64,000 nt of DNA from Clostridium liquoris. GTDB taxonomy: Bacteria > Bacillota > Clostridia > Clostridiales > Clostridiaceae. The notes below the pieces were generated by a model that searched no databases, was not told the origin of the DNA, and was given only the letters and a program-made list of their open reading frames with translations. Made by a program: the position numbers and the translations under genes. This document shows, piece by piece, positions 1 to 10,223 of this stretch. How positions within the stretch are numbered: position 1 is the first letter of the stretch; each line of letters starts with the position of its first letter. The stretch spans positions 81,803 to 145,802 of the forward strand of contig NZ_PVXO01000066.1 in NCBI RefSeq assembly GCF_002995785.1, given 5' to 3'.

Positions 1-630
1 CTCTACTAATCCTGTACCATCATTGTTTTTTCTCCATCTAAAAAATTCTTCAGCTTTTTTCCCGTCTAAATGTACAGTTTCTCCCTTTTTAAAATGTATA
101 TGAAGATCTTGAGAAGCATCATCATAATTCATATTACGTGTAATTTCCATATCAATTCCGCCAATACTATCTATAATATTTCTAAATCCATTGTAATCTA
201 CTTTTCCATAATAATTTATATCTATATTTAAAAGTTTTTCTACTTGTTTTATAAGATACTCTGGGCCCCCTATAGCGTGAGCAGCATTTATCTTTTGGCT
301 TTTCCCATTTATAGTTACTAAGGTATCTCTTGGTATGGAAACAATATTTAACTGTTCATTAATTTGATCATAGTTAATTAATATAATACTATCTGTTCTC
401 TTAGGTTCATTTTTATTATTTGGATTTCCTATGTCCACTCCCATTAATAATATGTTTATGGCCTCACCTGCTAAAGCTTCTTTTCTTTCCACAGGAGCTA
501 ATCCCTCTCCAAGGTTTGAATTTTTACTAAAGCTCAACAGATAACAGTAGAAAAATACACCTAAGACAGCTATTATAAATAAACATATTAAAGAAACAAG
601 TCCAGCTTTGCTTTTTCTTTTCTCTTTCAT
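1..630 (-). CDS. LytR-CpsA-Psr (LCP) family protein, 3' part outside window
   Basis: This is the N-terminal 210 residues of an LCP enzyme; the gene continues beyond the left edge. LCP proteins transfer undecaprenyl-linked polymers such as teichoic acid or capsule to peptidoglycan on the outer membrane face. The start is ATG at 630, just after the yqeK stop codon, so the two genes are probably co-transcribed. Visible features are a basic N-terminus, one membrane segment at about residues 10-32, and an LCP core from about residue 58. The core shows ILLMGVD, the KRTDS motif (R78, D80) and PRDT (R101, D102), which hold the polyprenyl phosphate and metal in known LCP structures. The family is clear; the polymer it handles cannot be read here. 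Confidence 0.9.
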   Translation of the reverse strand, partial: MKEKRKSKAGLVSLICLFIIAVLGVFFYCYLLSFSKNSNLGEGLAPVERKEALAGEAINILLMGVDIGNPNNKNEPKRTDSIILINYDQINEQLNIVSIPRDTLVTINGKSQKINAAHAIGGPEYLIKQVEKLLNIDINYYGKVDYNGFRNIIDSIGGIDMEITRNMNYDDASQDLHIHFKKGETVHLDGKKAEEFFRWRKNNDGTGLVE

Positions 631-632
631 CT

Positions 633-1205
633 CTATTCACCTACTATTTTAATTAGATAATTTCTACCTTCTATAGTATTTAGATGAAGCATTTGACCTT
701 TATCTATAACATATTTTATAGTTATATCAAAGGATTTAATCAATGCAATGTCCATATCCTTAAAAGCTAATTCCCTTAACTCCTCCACACCAGGATATTT
801 TCTTAAAGGCTCTACATAATCAGCTAAATATATTATTTTTTCTAATAAGGTCATATTCTTTCTTCCTGTAGTATGATACGCTATAGCATTAAATATGCCC
901 TTATCTTTTATTTCCATAGTATCTCTAGCAATTATAGCCCCTACTAAACCATGCAGAAGTTGAGGACTCTCTTCATAAATTGCATTAATTTTATATCCAT
1001 GTTTTTTTGCTATATTTATTAATTCATATCCATTTATATTTTTAGCACAATCATGCACTAAACCAGCTATTCTAGCCTTATTTTCATCTTCTCCATAGTA
1101 CTTAGCCATTGCAACAGCTGTATCTCTTACACTTAAACTATGAAGGAATCTTTTATTATCCAACTTATCCTTTAGATAAGTTTCCATATGCTCTTCGCTC
1201 CACAT
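633..1205 (-). CDS. yqeK: YqeK family HD-domain hydrolase (probable Ap4A hydrolase)
   Basis: A 190-residue HD-domain metal-dependent phosphohydrolase. Firmicute YqeK homologues are reported to hydrolyse diadenosine tetraphosphate symmetrically. H22 and the HD pair H51-D52 are visible, with further conserved histidines in LLHGLVGA and IAYHTTG. It follows nadD by about 65 bases and is followed after 2 bases by the LCP gene. The nadD-yqeK pairing is the usual Firmicute order and supports the call. An AGGAGTG element about 10 bases before the ATG fits a ribosome binding site. Nothing looks broken. Confidence 0.9.
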   Translation of the reverse strand: MWSEEHMETYLKDKLDNKRFLHSLSVRDTAVAMAKYYGEDENKARIAGLVHDCAKNINGYELINIAKKHGYKINAIYEESPQLLHGLVGAIIARDTMEIKDKGIFNAIAYHTTGRKNMTLLEKIIYLADYVEPLRKYPGVEELRELAFKDMDIALIKSFDITIKYVIDKGQMLHLNTIEGRNYLIKIVGE

Positions 1206-1270
1206 CCCTTAAATCACTCCTAATAGTAAAAATACAAACAAAAAACCCCCGTTATATATAAGACTTTAGA

Positions 1271-1873
1271 TTAAATATAAAGCTTTAACTCCTTTATTGT
1301 ATTATAGACACCTTCTGGGAGAAAATATCTCACATTTTTATTTTCCTTTATTAACCTTCTAACATCTGTAGATGATATATCTAATAATGGAATATCTAAA
1401 AAAATTATCTTTTTATTATATTTTTTTTCTACTCTCTCTTTTTGTCTTAATATAGCCCATTTGTTAAATCCTGGTCTATTGAAAACTACAAGCTCACATA
1501 TCTCCATTATTTTATCTATATTTTTCCAACCATCTAATTCCATTAGACAATCCACTCCAGTAAGAAAGTACCATTGAATATCTTGGAAGCTATTCTTAAA
1601 ATATTCTAAAGTCTCATAGGTATAGCTGAATCCGCTTTTTTTTATTTCATAATCACTTAATTCAAATTTTTCTTCTTCCCTTATTGCCATATTTACCATT
1701 TCATATCTAATGTATCCATCAGTTATTTCTCTATAGAATTTATGAGGGGGATTTCCTGAGGGAATAAATATTATCTTGTCAAGATTTAATTTATACAGCG
1801 CCTCATAGGCTATATGAAGGTGCCCATTGTGAATAGGGTCAAAGGTCCCTCCAAATATAGCTTGTTTTTTCAT
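1271..1873 (-). CDS. nadD: Nicotinate-nucleotide adenylyltransferase
   Basis: NadD transfers AMP from ATP to nicotinate mononucleotide, the penultimate step of NAD synthesis, in the cytoplasm. The 200-residue protein has the nucleotidyltransferase signature GGTFDPIHNGH at residues 8-18 (H15 and H18 bind the ATP phosphates) and the C-terminal ISSTDVRR motif starting at 166. Length is normal for the family. It lies between yhbY and yqeK in the L21-Obg gene string, which is the conserved clostridial context. Confidence 0.96.
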   Translation of the reverse strand: MKKQAIFGGTFDPIHNGHLHIAYEALYKLNLDKIIFIPSGNPPHKFYREITDGYIRYEMVNMAIREEEKFELSDYEIKKSGFSYTYETLEYFKNSFQDIQWYFLTGVDCLMELDGWKNIDKIMEICELVVFNRPGFNKWAILRQKERVEKKYNKKIIFLDIPLLDISSTDVRRLIKENKNVRYFLPEGVYNTIKELKLYI

Positions 1874-1900
1874 GATAAATCTAACCTCTCAATTATATTT

Positions 1901-2191
1901 CTATGGTAACTCTATTTTAGGTTTCTTTTTGGATCTTCTATACAATACCAATTTATTTCCTATAGCTTGAACGCCTTCACATTTTAATTCTTCACATATA
2001 ATATCTGATGCCTCACGAGCAGTTAAACCACTATTGTTTAGTACTGAAATCTTAATTATCTCTCTTGCTTCTAATGCATCTTCAACTTGGCTTAAGAAGC
2101 TTTCCTCTACTCCATCTTTACCTATCTGAAATATAGGCTGAATTGTGTTAGCAAGAGATCTTAAGTAGCTTCTTTGTTTACTAGTTATCAT
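1901..2191 (-). CDS. yhbY: YhbY family CRM-domain RNA-binding protein
   Basis: A 96-residue single CRM-domain protein. Bacterial YhbY binds pre-50S ribosomal particles and is thought to assist large-subunit assembly. It has the family opening ITSKQRSYLRSLAN and the glycine loop IGKDGVEESF (around 23-32) that contacts RNA. It sits directly behind obg, another 50S assembly factor, and before nadD, which is the common Firmicute order. The ATG follows an AGGAGGAAGAGT-type ribosome binding site. Confidence 0.93.
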   Translation of the reverse strand: MITSKQRSYLRSLANTIQPIFQIGKDGVEESFLSQVEDALEAREIIKISVLNNSGLTAREASDIICEELKCEGVQAIGNKLVLYRRSKKKPKIELP

Positions 2192-2246
2192 ACTCTTCCT
2201 CCTAATAGTCTTCTAATCTTTTGTAAATTTTAATTTATTATTAATA

Positions 2247-3560
<1,314 letters not shown>

Positions 3561-3565
3561 TTAAA

Positions 3566-4102
3566 TTAAAATACTAATCTGTATGCTAAATTATCTCCAT
3601 ATTCACATTTATATACTTTAATATCATCTATAGATGTATTTATAATGCTCCAACTTTCCATCCAATTGATTTCATCTATCATAGAATTATTATTGGAAAT
3701 AAATACACTCTCTCCAATAGAATCTTCAAAAATATATATATAAATACATTCTGGTTCATTTTTTTCTAATTCATTAAATATATTATTAACTAAATTTATT
3801 TTTTTATTGTATTCAAAATCAAAAGGTTTTTTGCTTAATTTTGAAATCTCTATATCTATATTGATTTCTATATGTTTAGAACTACATTCTTTTATATTCT
3901 TTTCTAAGCTGTACCCTAAGTAAAGGTCTCCTAAACTGTATATTTCACTTAAATATTTATTTTGAACACTTAACTTATCTATATATTCCTTTGCCTTATC
4001 CTCTTTATCAACTTGCAAATATCCATATATAATTTGAAGGTCATTCATAAAATCATGCCTTTGCACTCTTAATGATTCTATAAGCTTATATAGATCCCCC
4101 AT
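3566..4102 (-). CDS. Spo0B-like sensor-kinase domain protein
   Basis: A 178-residue soluble protein whose N-terminus is a histidine phosphotransfer-type helix: VQRHDFMNDLQIIYGYLQV (H16 is the candidate phosphoacceptor). This matches the HRHDxxNxLQ box of Spo0B and of citrate-type sensor kinases. The rest is weakly conserved and I see no N, G1 or G2 ATP-binding boxes. It lies between rpmA and obg, exactly where Bacillus subtilis carries spo0B. A terminator-like hairpin separates it from rpmA. By position and motif it is a Spo0B relative; whether it takes part in phosphotransfer is inference. A remnant of another histidine kinase is the alternative. Confidence 0.7.
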   Translation of the reverse strand: MGDLYKLIESLRVQRHDFMNDLQIIYGYLQVDKEDKAKEYIDKLSVQNKYLSEIYSLGDLYLGYSLEKNIKECSSKHIEINIDIEISKLSKKPFDFEYNKKINLVNNIFNELEKNEPECIYIYIFEDSIGESVFISNNNSMIDEINWMESWSIINTSIDDIKVYKCEYGDNLAYRLVF

Positions 4103-4129
4103 ATCAATAACACCCCTATAAAAATTTTA

Positions 4130-4158
4130 AAAAAAGCACCCTAAACCAAGGGTGCTTT
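4130..4158 (-). terminator. Hairpin terminator or attenuator after rpmA
   Basis: Read on the minus strand, AAGCACCC pairs with GGGTGCTT around a loop and is followed by seven T. It lies between the rpmA stop and the Spo0B-like gene, so it ends the ribosomal-protein transcript or reduces read-through into obg and the genes after it. Confidence 0.8.
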
Positions 4159-4162
4159 ATAA

Positions 4163-4468
4163 CTATTCAGCTGCAACTGTTTCTTCAACGTCTATTGGAT
4201 AAACAGATGCTCTTTTCTTGTCCTTACCAATTCTTTCGAATTTAACTATTCCATCTGCCTTTGCAAATAAAGTATCATCGCTGCCTTTACCTACATTTGC
4301 GCCTGGATGAATCTTTGTTCCTCTTTGTCTAACTATGATGTTTCCAGCTAAAACAAACTGACCATCTGTTGACTTAACTCCAAGTCTCTTGGATTCACTA
4401 TCTCTACCATTTCTTGAGCTACCTACTCCTTTTTTATGAGCAAATAACTGAAGGTTCATAAGTAACAT
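4163..4468 (-). CDS. rpmA: 50S ribosomal protein L27 (with cleavable N-terminal leader)
   Basis: L27 reaches towards the peptidyl-transferase centre of the 50S subunit. The 101-residue precursor begins [10 protein letters not shown], the Firmicute-type leader, followed by HKKGVGSS, so processing by Prp after residue 10 would expose the mature N-terminus. The core motifs [21 protein letters not shown] are normal. The neighbouring gene is prp itself and rplU is just upstream, the standard rplU-prp-rpmA arrangement. Confidence 0.97.
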   Translation of the reverse strand: MLLMNLQLFAHKKGVGSSRNGRDSESKRLGVKSTDGQFVLAGNIIVRQRGTKIHPGANVGKGSDDTLFAKADGIVKFERIGKDKKRASVYPIDVEETVAAE

Positions 4469-4469
4469 A

Positions 4470-4799
4470 CTACTCCACCTCCTCCATTTTAACTTTTATA
4501 TATTCACCGTAACTATTTTCTACATTCTTTAATCCAAGCAACATAGTTTCCATTAAAACTCTACACTTATGTATAACTTCAAAACTTTCATTTTCCAAGC
4601 TTAAGCTTAAAAAACCATCTTTTACTTCCACATAAGCTTTTGCCTTTACAACCTCAGTTATTCCATTGGCTATAGTCAAAGATATAGCTGAAACAGCTGA
4701 GCATACTAAATCATAGCCTTCATCTACTGAATCTGCATGACCATCTATTGTAAAAGAAACTATATCATTATGTCTCTTCTTAAATACAACCTTAATCAT
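4470..4799 (-). CDS. prp: Ribosomal-processing cysteine protease Prp
   Basis: Prp removes the N-terminal leader of L27 in Firmicutes. The 109-residue protein shows both catalytic residues in their motifs: H21 in DGHADS and C33 in LVCSAVS. It lies between rplU (2 bases from its stop) and rpmA (1 base from its start), so the protease and its substrate are made from one transcript. The older family name is YsxB/DUF464. Confidence 0.95.
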   Translation of the reverse strand: MIKVVFKKRHNDIVSFTIDGHADSVDEGYDLVCSAVSAISLTIANGITEVVKAKAYVEVKDGFLSLSLENESFEVIHKCRVLMETMLLGLKNVENSYGEYIKVKMEEVE

Positions 4800-4801
4800 A
4801 A

Positions 4802-5116
4802 TTATGCGTTAATTTTTTCTATCTGAAGTTTTGTGTAAGGCTGTCTATGTCCCTGTCTCTTTCTGTAGTCTATCTTTCTCTTATATTTGAATACAAGTAT
4901 TTTCTTAGCTTTGCCCTGCTTTACAACTTTAGCAGTAACTTTAGCTCCTTCAACTACAGGCTTTCCAACTACAAATTCTCCATTTTCCTTGCTTACTGCA
5001 AGTACATTGTCTAATTCTATAGTTGCTTCAGCTTCAGCATCTAATTTTTCAACGTAAATTACGTCTCCTTCAGATACCTTGTATTGTTTTCCACCAGTAA
5101 CTAATATTGCGTACAT
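4802..5116 (-). CDS. rplU: 50S ribosomal protein L21
   Basis: L21 is a 50S protein that binds 23S rRNA. I start it at the ATG at 5116, giving [14 protein letters not shown], the classic L21 N-terminus; AGGAGGTG stands directly before it. A longer in-frame reading back to 5164 runs through the mRNA leader and should be ignored. The protein has 104 residues and ends with the conserved [19 protein letters not shown] block. It is first in the L21-Prp-L27 operon and is preceded by a structured leader and a good promoter. Confidence 0.97.
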   Translation of the reverse strand: MYAILVTGGKQYKVSEGDVIYVEKLDAEAEATIELDNVLAVSKENGEFVVGKPVVEGAKVTAKVVKQGKAKKILVFKYKRKIDYRKRQGHRQPYTKLQIEKINA

Positions 5117-5200
5117 TAAAAACACCTCCTCGTACCAGTCTCGCCATTTAAGGTACATAATCAAAATTATGGTTTACAAACCCTTTCTGAGCGGTCTACA
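5117..5200 (-). promoter_or_regulatory. Probable L21 leader (autoregulatory mRNA element)
   Basis: The transcript before rplU contains GTAGACCGCTCAGAAAGGGT followed by GGTTTGTAAACC pairing, and a TACC...GGTA pairing around AATGGCGAGACT just before the ribosome binding site. This resembles the Firmicute L21 leader thought to let excess L21 repress its own operon. The match is from memory; a covariance-model search would settle it. Confidence 0.6.
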
Positions 5201-5206
5201 AAAGCC

Positions 5207-5235
5207 ATTTTAACATATCTAACATGCTTTGTAAA
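5207..5235 (-). promoter_or_regulatory. Sigma-A type promoter of the L21 operon
   Basis: On the minus strand TTTACA (5230-5235) and TAAAAT (5207-5212) are separated by exactly 17 bases. Transcription would start near 5200, at the upstream edge of the structured rplU leader. Confidence 0.75.
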
Positions 5236-5241
5236 GTTTTT

Positions 5242-6684
5242 TTATCCATATACCTTATACATTTGTAAATTTTCTATTTGATTCATAAAAATAAGGGGTT
5301 CCACTTTAAAATAATCTTCTGTATTAACAAAATTTATGTAAACAGTTTTATCTAAAGCGTTTATATCCCTAACAAAGGATACAATATCTCCTTTTATCTG
5401 ATCTTTGTATATTTCGCTAATTTCTATATATACATGCTTTATGTTCTCTTCTTGATGAATTTTATTTAATTCATTTTTCATAAGAGAACTTATATAAGAT
5501 AATTTAAGGCTTCTTCCTTTACCATGACATCTTCTACAAGGTTCATCCATGTATTCATATATAGCTTTGCCTACTCTTCTTCTTGCAATCTGTACAAGAT
5601 TTAACTCTGTAAAAGGATATATGACTGTTTTACTTTTATCCCCATCAAAGCCTTCTTTAAGCTTATATAATATTTTTGATTTCTCTTCTTCTTCAGTCAT
5701 GTCAATGAAATCTATCAGTATAATTCCACTTAAATTTCTAAGTCTTATTTGGGAAGCTATCTCCTCTGCTGCTTGCATATTAGTAATAAAAGCAGTCTTC
5801 TTTAAAGAATTATTGTGGGTATTTTTCCCTGAATTCACATCAATCACATACATAGCTTCTGTTTTTTCAATAATTATATATCCACCACAGCTTAACTGAA
5901 CTTTACTATTTCTAAGCTTTAATATTTCCTTTTCAATACCATAATAATCAAATAATCCCCTTTCTCCTTCATAAGGATCTAAATATACATTTATATCCTT
6001 TGTATTTGATATATAATTATTTATTTTATTATGATCCTCTAAATTATTAACATATATCTTTATAGTGTCCTCGTCTAGCTTATCTCTTAATATTCTTCCA
6101 AGCACTCCGCCAGTTTTAATAAGAAGACCTGGTTTTAAAGAATATACAGCCTTTTTTTTAATGTTCTCATATACTTTGTATATACTTTCTATTTCATCAT
6201 TTATTATTTCTACTGGAACCCTTTCCCCATTTGTCCTTATCATAAATCCAATATCTTTGGGCTTTTTTAGATTTTCCCTTATATATGTTTTAATATTTTC
6301 GTCTTCTATTTTTTTTGAAAAGGTTAAAGAAGTATCCAATGTATTTAATACACAATATCTGCCCGGTATAGATACAGCATTAGTAACCTTAGGGCCTTTT
6401 TTGCCTATGGACTCTTTTACTACTTGAACTAATATATGATCATCCTTTTTAATATTGGTATTTTTAAATTTCCTATCAATATACATATAGCAATTTTCTT
6501 TATATCCAATATCCACAAAAGCACATTTTATACCTGGTACTATGTTTTTCACTACGCCTTTATAGATTTCTCCCGGCATAGGTTCTCCTGTATCTTCTTC
6601 TATAAAACATTCTTTTAGTTTATTATTTATTTTTATCGCAATTCTTAATATATTCTCTTGGCGTTCCACAAATATTTCTTTCAA
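5242..6684 (-). CDS. rng: Ribonuclease E/G family endoribonuclease
   Basis: Single-strand-specific endoribonuclease of the RNase E/G family, acting in rRNA and mRNA processing. I place the start at TTG 6682-6684 (KEIFVERQENILR follows), six bases after AAAGGGGTG. That gives 480 residues and avoids overlap with the gene upstream; a longer reading to 6825 has no family support. An S1-type RNA-binding region covers about residues 35-110. The catalytic aspartates are D282 (YVIDVNSG) and D325 (LIDFIDM), and the zinc-link cysteines are C383 and C386 (CRRCHGKG). The order TIGR03960-TIGR03936-rng-rplU is typical of Clostridia. Confidence 0.92.
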   Translation of the reverse strand: MKEIFVERQENILRIAIKINNKLKECFIEEDTGEPMPGEIYKGVVKNIVPGIKCAFVDIGYKENCYMYIDRKFKNTNIKKDDHILVQVVKESIGKKGPKVTNAVSIPGRYCVLNTLDTSLTFSKKIEDENIKTYIRENLKKPKDIGFMIRTNGERVPVEIINDEIESIYKVYENIKKKAVYSLKPGLLIKTGGVLGRILRDKLDEDTIKIYVNNLEDHNKINNYISNTKDINVYLDPYEGERGLFDYYGIEKEILKLRNSKVQLSCGGYIIIEKTEAMYVIDVNSGKNTHNNSLKKTAFITNMQAAEEIASQIRLRNLSGIILIDFIDMTEEEEKSKILYKLKEGFDGDKSKTVIYPFTELNLVQIARRRVGKAIYEYMDEPCRRCHGKGRSLKLSYISSLMKNELNKIHQEENIKHVYIEISEIYKDQIKGDIVSFVRDINALDKTVYINFVNTEDYFKVEPLIFMNQIENLQMYKVYG

Positions 6685-6736
6685 ACTCAACACCCCTTTC
6701 TTCAGATTACAGAATAACAAAGATTCAAATAATAAG

Positions 6737-7456
6737 TTATAAATTTCCAAGGAACTTATAAAGGGGTACATATTTTTTATTCTCAAGAGCATACATTTCT
6801 TCTCTTTGTATTTGAACAAAAGCATCTAAGTCAGCATTAGAAGTGTTCTCCTGTACAAATTTTGATAAAAGGTCAGCTGATAAATTTTCTTTACTTCCAC
6901 AACTTACAAGAACCTGTAAATTCAAATTATTACCTTCTACCTTATACTTAAATTCTTTTAGCATTGGTCTTATATCAACTTCTTTTTCTCCGCTCTTTCC
7001 TTTTTTAATAATATTCCACTGTTTCATTTTAGGCAATGCTTTAATTTCTTCATCAATTTTTGAAGCATCTTTATATTTTATTGTTATTGAATATCTAGCT
7101 CCATCTACTGCAGCCATAGATTGAGGTATCTTTTTTTTATTATCTTCAATTTGTCGTATTTTCACTACCTCAATAAATCTTATTGTCATTGGGGAACTTT
7201 CATTAAGTTTATCCTTTATATAAAAATTACTTAAAGGCTCTTTAAATATTACATCCATATACTCACCCTTTGAATACATACCTACTGAAAGAGGTTGAGC
7301 TATAGAAATATTCATATGTGGATTAAATCCTTGGGAATATTCTATAGGAAGGCCTGATCTTTTTATTATTTTTTGTAAGGTCCTCATCAAATCCAAATGA
7401 GATATAAATTTTATATTACTTTCTTTACTGAACTTTATTAGATAACGCACCTTCAA
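6737..7456 (-). CDS. TIGR03936/DUF2344 radical SAM-linked protein
   Basis: A 239-residue protein of the TIGR03936 family, of unknown biochemical role, that is regularly encoded beside or fused to the TIGR03960 radical SAM protein. The N-terminus KVRYLIKFSKESNIKFISHLD and the block LPIEYSQGFNPHMNISIAQPL are characteristic. The predicted start is TTG 7454-7456 and it overlaps the end of the upstream radical SAM gene by 32 bases, which implies translational coupling. No cofactor-binding cysteines are visible, so it probably partners the radical SAM enzyme rather than catalysing alone. Confidence 0.85.
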   Translation of the reverse strand: MKVRYLIKFSKESNIKFISHLDLMRTLQKIIKRSGLPIEYSQGFNPHMNISIAQPLSVGMYSKGEYMDVIFKEPLSNFYIKDKLNESSPMTIRFIEVVKIRQIEDNKKKIPQSMAAVDGARYSITIKYKDASKIDEEIKALPKMKQWNIIKKGKSGEKEVDIRPMLKEFKYKVEGNNLNLQVLVSCGSKENLSADLLSKFVQENTSNADLDAFVQIQREEMYALENKKYVPLYKFLGNL

Positions 7457-9281
7457 AGCACTTCCCTTCTAGATTTACATTTACTCCACAATTCGTACAT
7501 CCTAATCTGCAGTCTGGTGTAATTATTCCTTCTTTTGCCTTATCATTTTCCCTAATAAGGAACTCTTTGTTCACTCCAATATTTATGAAATCCCAAGGCA
7601 ATATTTCATCATAACTTCTCTCTCTATAAGCATAAAATTCTGGATCCACCCCACATTTTTTAAAAGCATCCATCCATATTTCATAATTAAAATATTCAGA
7701 CCAGCCATCAAACTTAGCACCATTTTTAAAGGCTTCTACCAATACGTCGCAAACTCTTCTATCTCCTCTCGCAAAAACGGCTTCTAAAAAGCTTACCTTT
7801 GATGCATGATAATTAAAAGATATAGCTTTACTCTTTATAGAGTCCTTTATAGTATATATTCTTTCCATAACATCCTTTTCTCTAAGTTGAGGAGCCCACT
7901 GAAAAGGTGTAAACGGCTTCGGAACAAATATAGAAGCGCTAGCTGTTACCCTTAAACCTTTTTTCCTTTTATCCTTTGGTAAACTATAATATTCATTTAC
8001 AACCTTTTCTGACGTATATGCAATACCTTTGGCATCTTCTATAGTTTCATAAGGAAGGCCTATCATATAATAAAGTTTTATGGTTGACCAACCAGATTCA
8101 AAAGCACTTCTTGTAGCATTTAAAAGATTTTCCTCTGTAACTCCCTTATTTATAACATCTCTCATTCTTTGGGTACCTGCTTCTGGAGCAAAAGTTAATC
8201 CTGTTTTTCTAACCTTTTGAATTTCATTGATTAGATCCACATAAAAAGAATCTATTCTAAGGGATGGTAGCGACACTCCTACTTTTTCGTCTTTATACTT
8301 CTCTATTAAAGAATAAATAAGATTTCTTATATCAGAATAATCACATATACTCAAAGAGGTTAAAGATATTTCATTATATCCTGTAGTCTTTAAAAGACTT
8401 TCTGCTAGCTCCATAAGCTTATCTGTTTTCTTTTCTCTAATTGGTCTATAAATCATACCTGCCTGACAGAATCTGCAGCCTCTAGTACATCCTCTAAAGG
8501 TTTCAAGCATTATTCTATCATGAACTATTTCTGTATATGGCACTATAAGCTTATCAGGATAAGGCACTTCATTAAAGTTAGTTATTATCCTCTTTTTAAC
8601 CTTCTTTGGCACATCGTCATATAAAGGTTTGAATTCTTTTATAGTTCCATCTTCTTTATAAGATACTTCATATAAAGATGGTACATAAACTCCTTCTATT
8701 TTGCACACAGCTCTTAAAAATTCTTTTTTAGTTTTACCCTTATATTCTTTATATAAATCCAATATTTCATTTGAAACCTCTTCTCCTTCTCCCATAACAA
8801 ACATATCTGGTATATCATACAGAGGTTCTGGATTACAGGCGCAAGGTCCTCCACACACAACTATTGGATCTTCTTCTCCTCTTTCTGAAGCTCTTACATT
8901 TATTCCAGCCATATTTAACATATTTAGTATATTTGTATAGCTCATTTCATATTGAAGAGTAAATCCTAACATATCAAATTCTTTCAAAGAATCTTTAGTT
9001 TCTAATGTAAAACAAGGTATATTATTTTCCCTCATTAGCTTTTCCATGTCTGGCCATGGTGCAAAAGCCCTTTCACAATATGTATCTTCTCTCTGATTTA
9101 AAGTATAATAAAGTATCCTTGATCCTAAATGAGACATTCCCACCTCATAAACATCAGGGAAACAAAATGCATACCTTATATCCACTTTTTCTTTATCTTT
9201 TTTATATGAATTAAATTCTTCTCCTATGTATCTAGCCGGTTTTTCTACTTTGTAAAGAATATCATCTGGAATTAAGTTCAT
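7425..9281 (-). CDS. TIGR03960 family radical SAM protein (B12-binding-like N-domain)
   Basis: A 618-residue radical SAM enzyme of unknown substrate. The N-terminal 200 residues resemble a cobalamin-binding-like Rossmann region (FPDVYEVGMSHLG). The radical SAM cysteines are C265, C269 and C272 in RGCTRGCRFCQAG. The C-terminus has an extra cluster (CRLGCTNCGV and a later Cys, about residues 595-612) that may hold a second iron-sulfur cluster. It overlaps its TIGR03936 partner and lies upstream of rng and the L21 operon, which suggests, but does not show, a link to RNA or ribosome modification. AGGAGGAATTTTTA precedes the ATG. Confidence 0.9.
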   Translation of the reverse strand: MNLIPDDILYKVEKPARYIGEEFNSYKKDKEKVDIRYAFCFPDVYEVGMSHLGSRILYYTLNQREDTYCERAFAPWPDMEKLMRENNIPCFTLETKDSLKEFDMLGFTLQYEMSYTNILNMLNMAGINVRASERGEEDPIVVCGGPCACNPEPLYDIPDMFVMGEGEEVSNEILDLYKEYKGKTKKEFLRAVCKIEGVYVPSLYEVSYKEDGTIKEFKPLYDDVPKKVKKRIITNFNEVPYPDKLIVPYTEIVHDRIMLETFRGCTRGCRFCQAGMIYRPIREKKTDKLMELAESLLKTTGYNEISLTSLSICDYSDIRNLIYSLIEKYKDEKVGVSLPSLRIDSFYVDLINEIQKVRKTGLTFAPEAGTQRMRDVINKGVTEENLLNATRSAFESGWSTIKLYYMIGLPYETIEDAKGIAYTSEKVVNEYYSLPKDKRKKGLRVTASASIFVPKPFTPFQWAPQLREKDVMERIYTIKDSIKSKAISFNYHASKVSFLEAVFARGDRRVCDVLVEAFKNGAKFDGWSEYFNYEIWMDAFKKCGVDPEFYAYRERSYDEILPWDFINIGVNKEFLIRENDKAKEGIITPDCRLGCTNCGVNVNLEGKCFEGALSNKVQ

Positions 9282-9349
9282 TAAAAATTCCTCCTCATAG
9301 GTTATTCAATTTTATATTCTAACATATAAATTAGTAAATTGAAAATTAT

Positions 9350-10207
9350 TTATATGTGATTTTCATCTTCAGCTTTCATTAATTCTTCTAAGGTTATATT
9401 TCCATAAAGTTTTAAAGCTTCTATTATTTCCTCTTCATAAATTATATCCATAACTTTCATTTCATCATCTAATATAAAAAAAATATTATACTTGTTTTTT
9501 TCTACAATGCTTAAAACACTAATTAAATCCTTTTTATAGAAAACAGAAATGCTTTTATTTTCTATATATCCTCTTTTTTTAAACTTATATTTCTTTTTTA
9601 TAATATCTCCCATGATTAAATATACTATCCTTTTCCTTTCTTTTAATGAAGATACTATTATAAATACAGATATAATACCTAAATTTATACTTGTTACCCC
9701 TGCAAAAAATAAAAAAAGATAATAAAAAATTAATAAGCTTCCTATGCCTATACTAATATAAACCGTTATTTTATTAGCAATTTTATATATACACCTGAAG
9801 TTTATTAAATCTCTTAATATCCTCCCCCCATCTAAAGGATATGCAGGAATTAGATTGAAGATTCCTATAACAAAATTGCATTGAAATAATAAATAATATA
9901 AATCAATAGGGTACTTCATATGAAATTTATAAAAAATAGCTGCCAGTAATAGATTTACAATTGGTGCAGACAAAGAAATCATTAAATCTTCCATAGGTGT
10001 TGCTTCATCAATATCCTTAAGTATTAAAACTGTACCTATAGGCAATATCTCTATATCAAACCCTGTAAATCCCAAATGCCTAGCAGCTAAATAATGTATT
10101 AATTCATGAAAAAAAACTATTATAAAAGATATTAACAGCTTCCCTTTAAATCCGATGAACATCAATACTAATATGTATGGAATGAAATATCTGTTTAATT
10201 TAATCAA
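9350..10207 (-). CDS. spoIVFB: Stage IV sporulation site-2 protease SpoIVFB
   Basis: An intramembrane zinc metalloprotease of the M50 family; the Bacillus counterpart cleaves pro-sigma-K in the mother cell. The 285-residue protein has several membrane segments, the zinc motif HELIH (H34, E35, H38) and the third-ligand region LIPAYPLDGGR (D126). The last 85 residues form a soluble tail, CBS-like in position. The start is TTG 10205-10207 after GGGGAAGGGC. It follows directly on an M23-type gene in the SpoIVFA position, which supports the sporulation assignment over a generic M50 protease. Confidence 0.85.
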   Translation of the reverse strand: MIKLNRYFIPYILVLMFIGFKGKLLISFIIVFFHELIHYLAARHLGFTGFDIEILPIGTVLILKDIDEATPMEDLMISLSAPIVNLLLAAIFYKFHMKYPIDLYYLLFQCNFVIGIFNLIPAYPLDGGRILRDLINFRCIYKIANKITVYISIGIGSLLIFYYLFLFFAGVTSINLGIISVFIIVSSLKERKRIVYLIMGDIIKKKYKFKKRGYIENKSISVFYKKDLISVLSIVEKNKYNIFFILDDEMKVMDIIYEEEIIEALKLYGNITLEELMKAEDENHI

Positions 10208-10223
10208 TTTGCCCTTCCCCGTC

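Noticed and set aside
5549..6618. Several plus-strand ORFs opposite rng
   Set aside because: Rng frame has catalytic residues and ribosome binding site; the opposite frames have neither.
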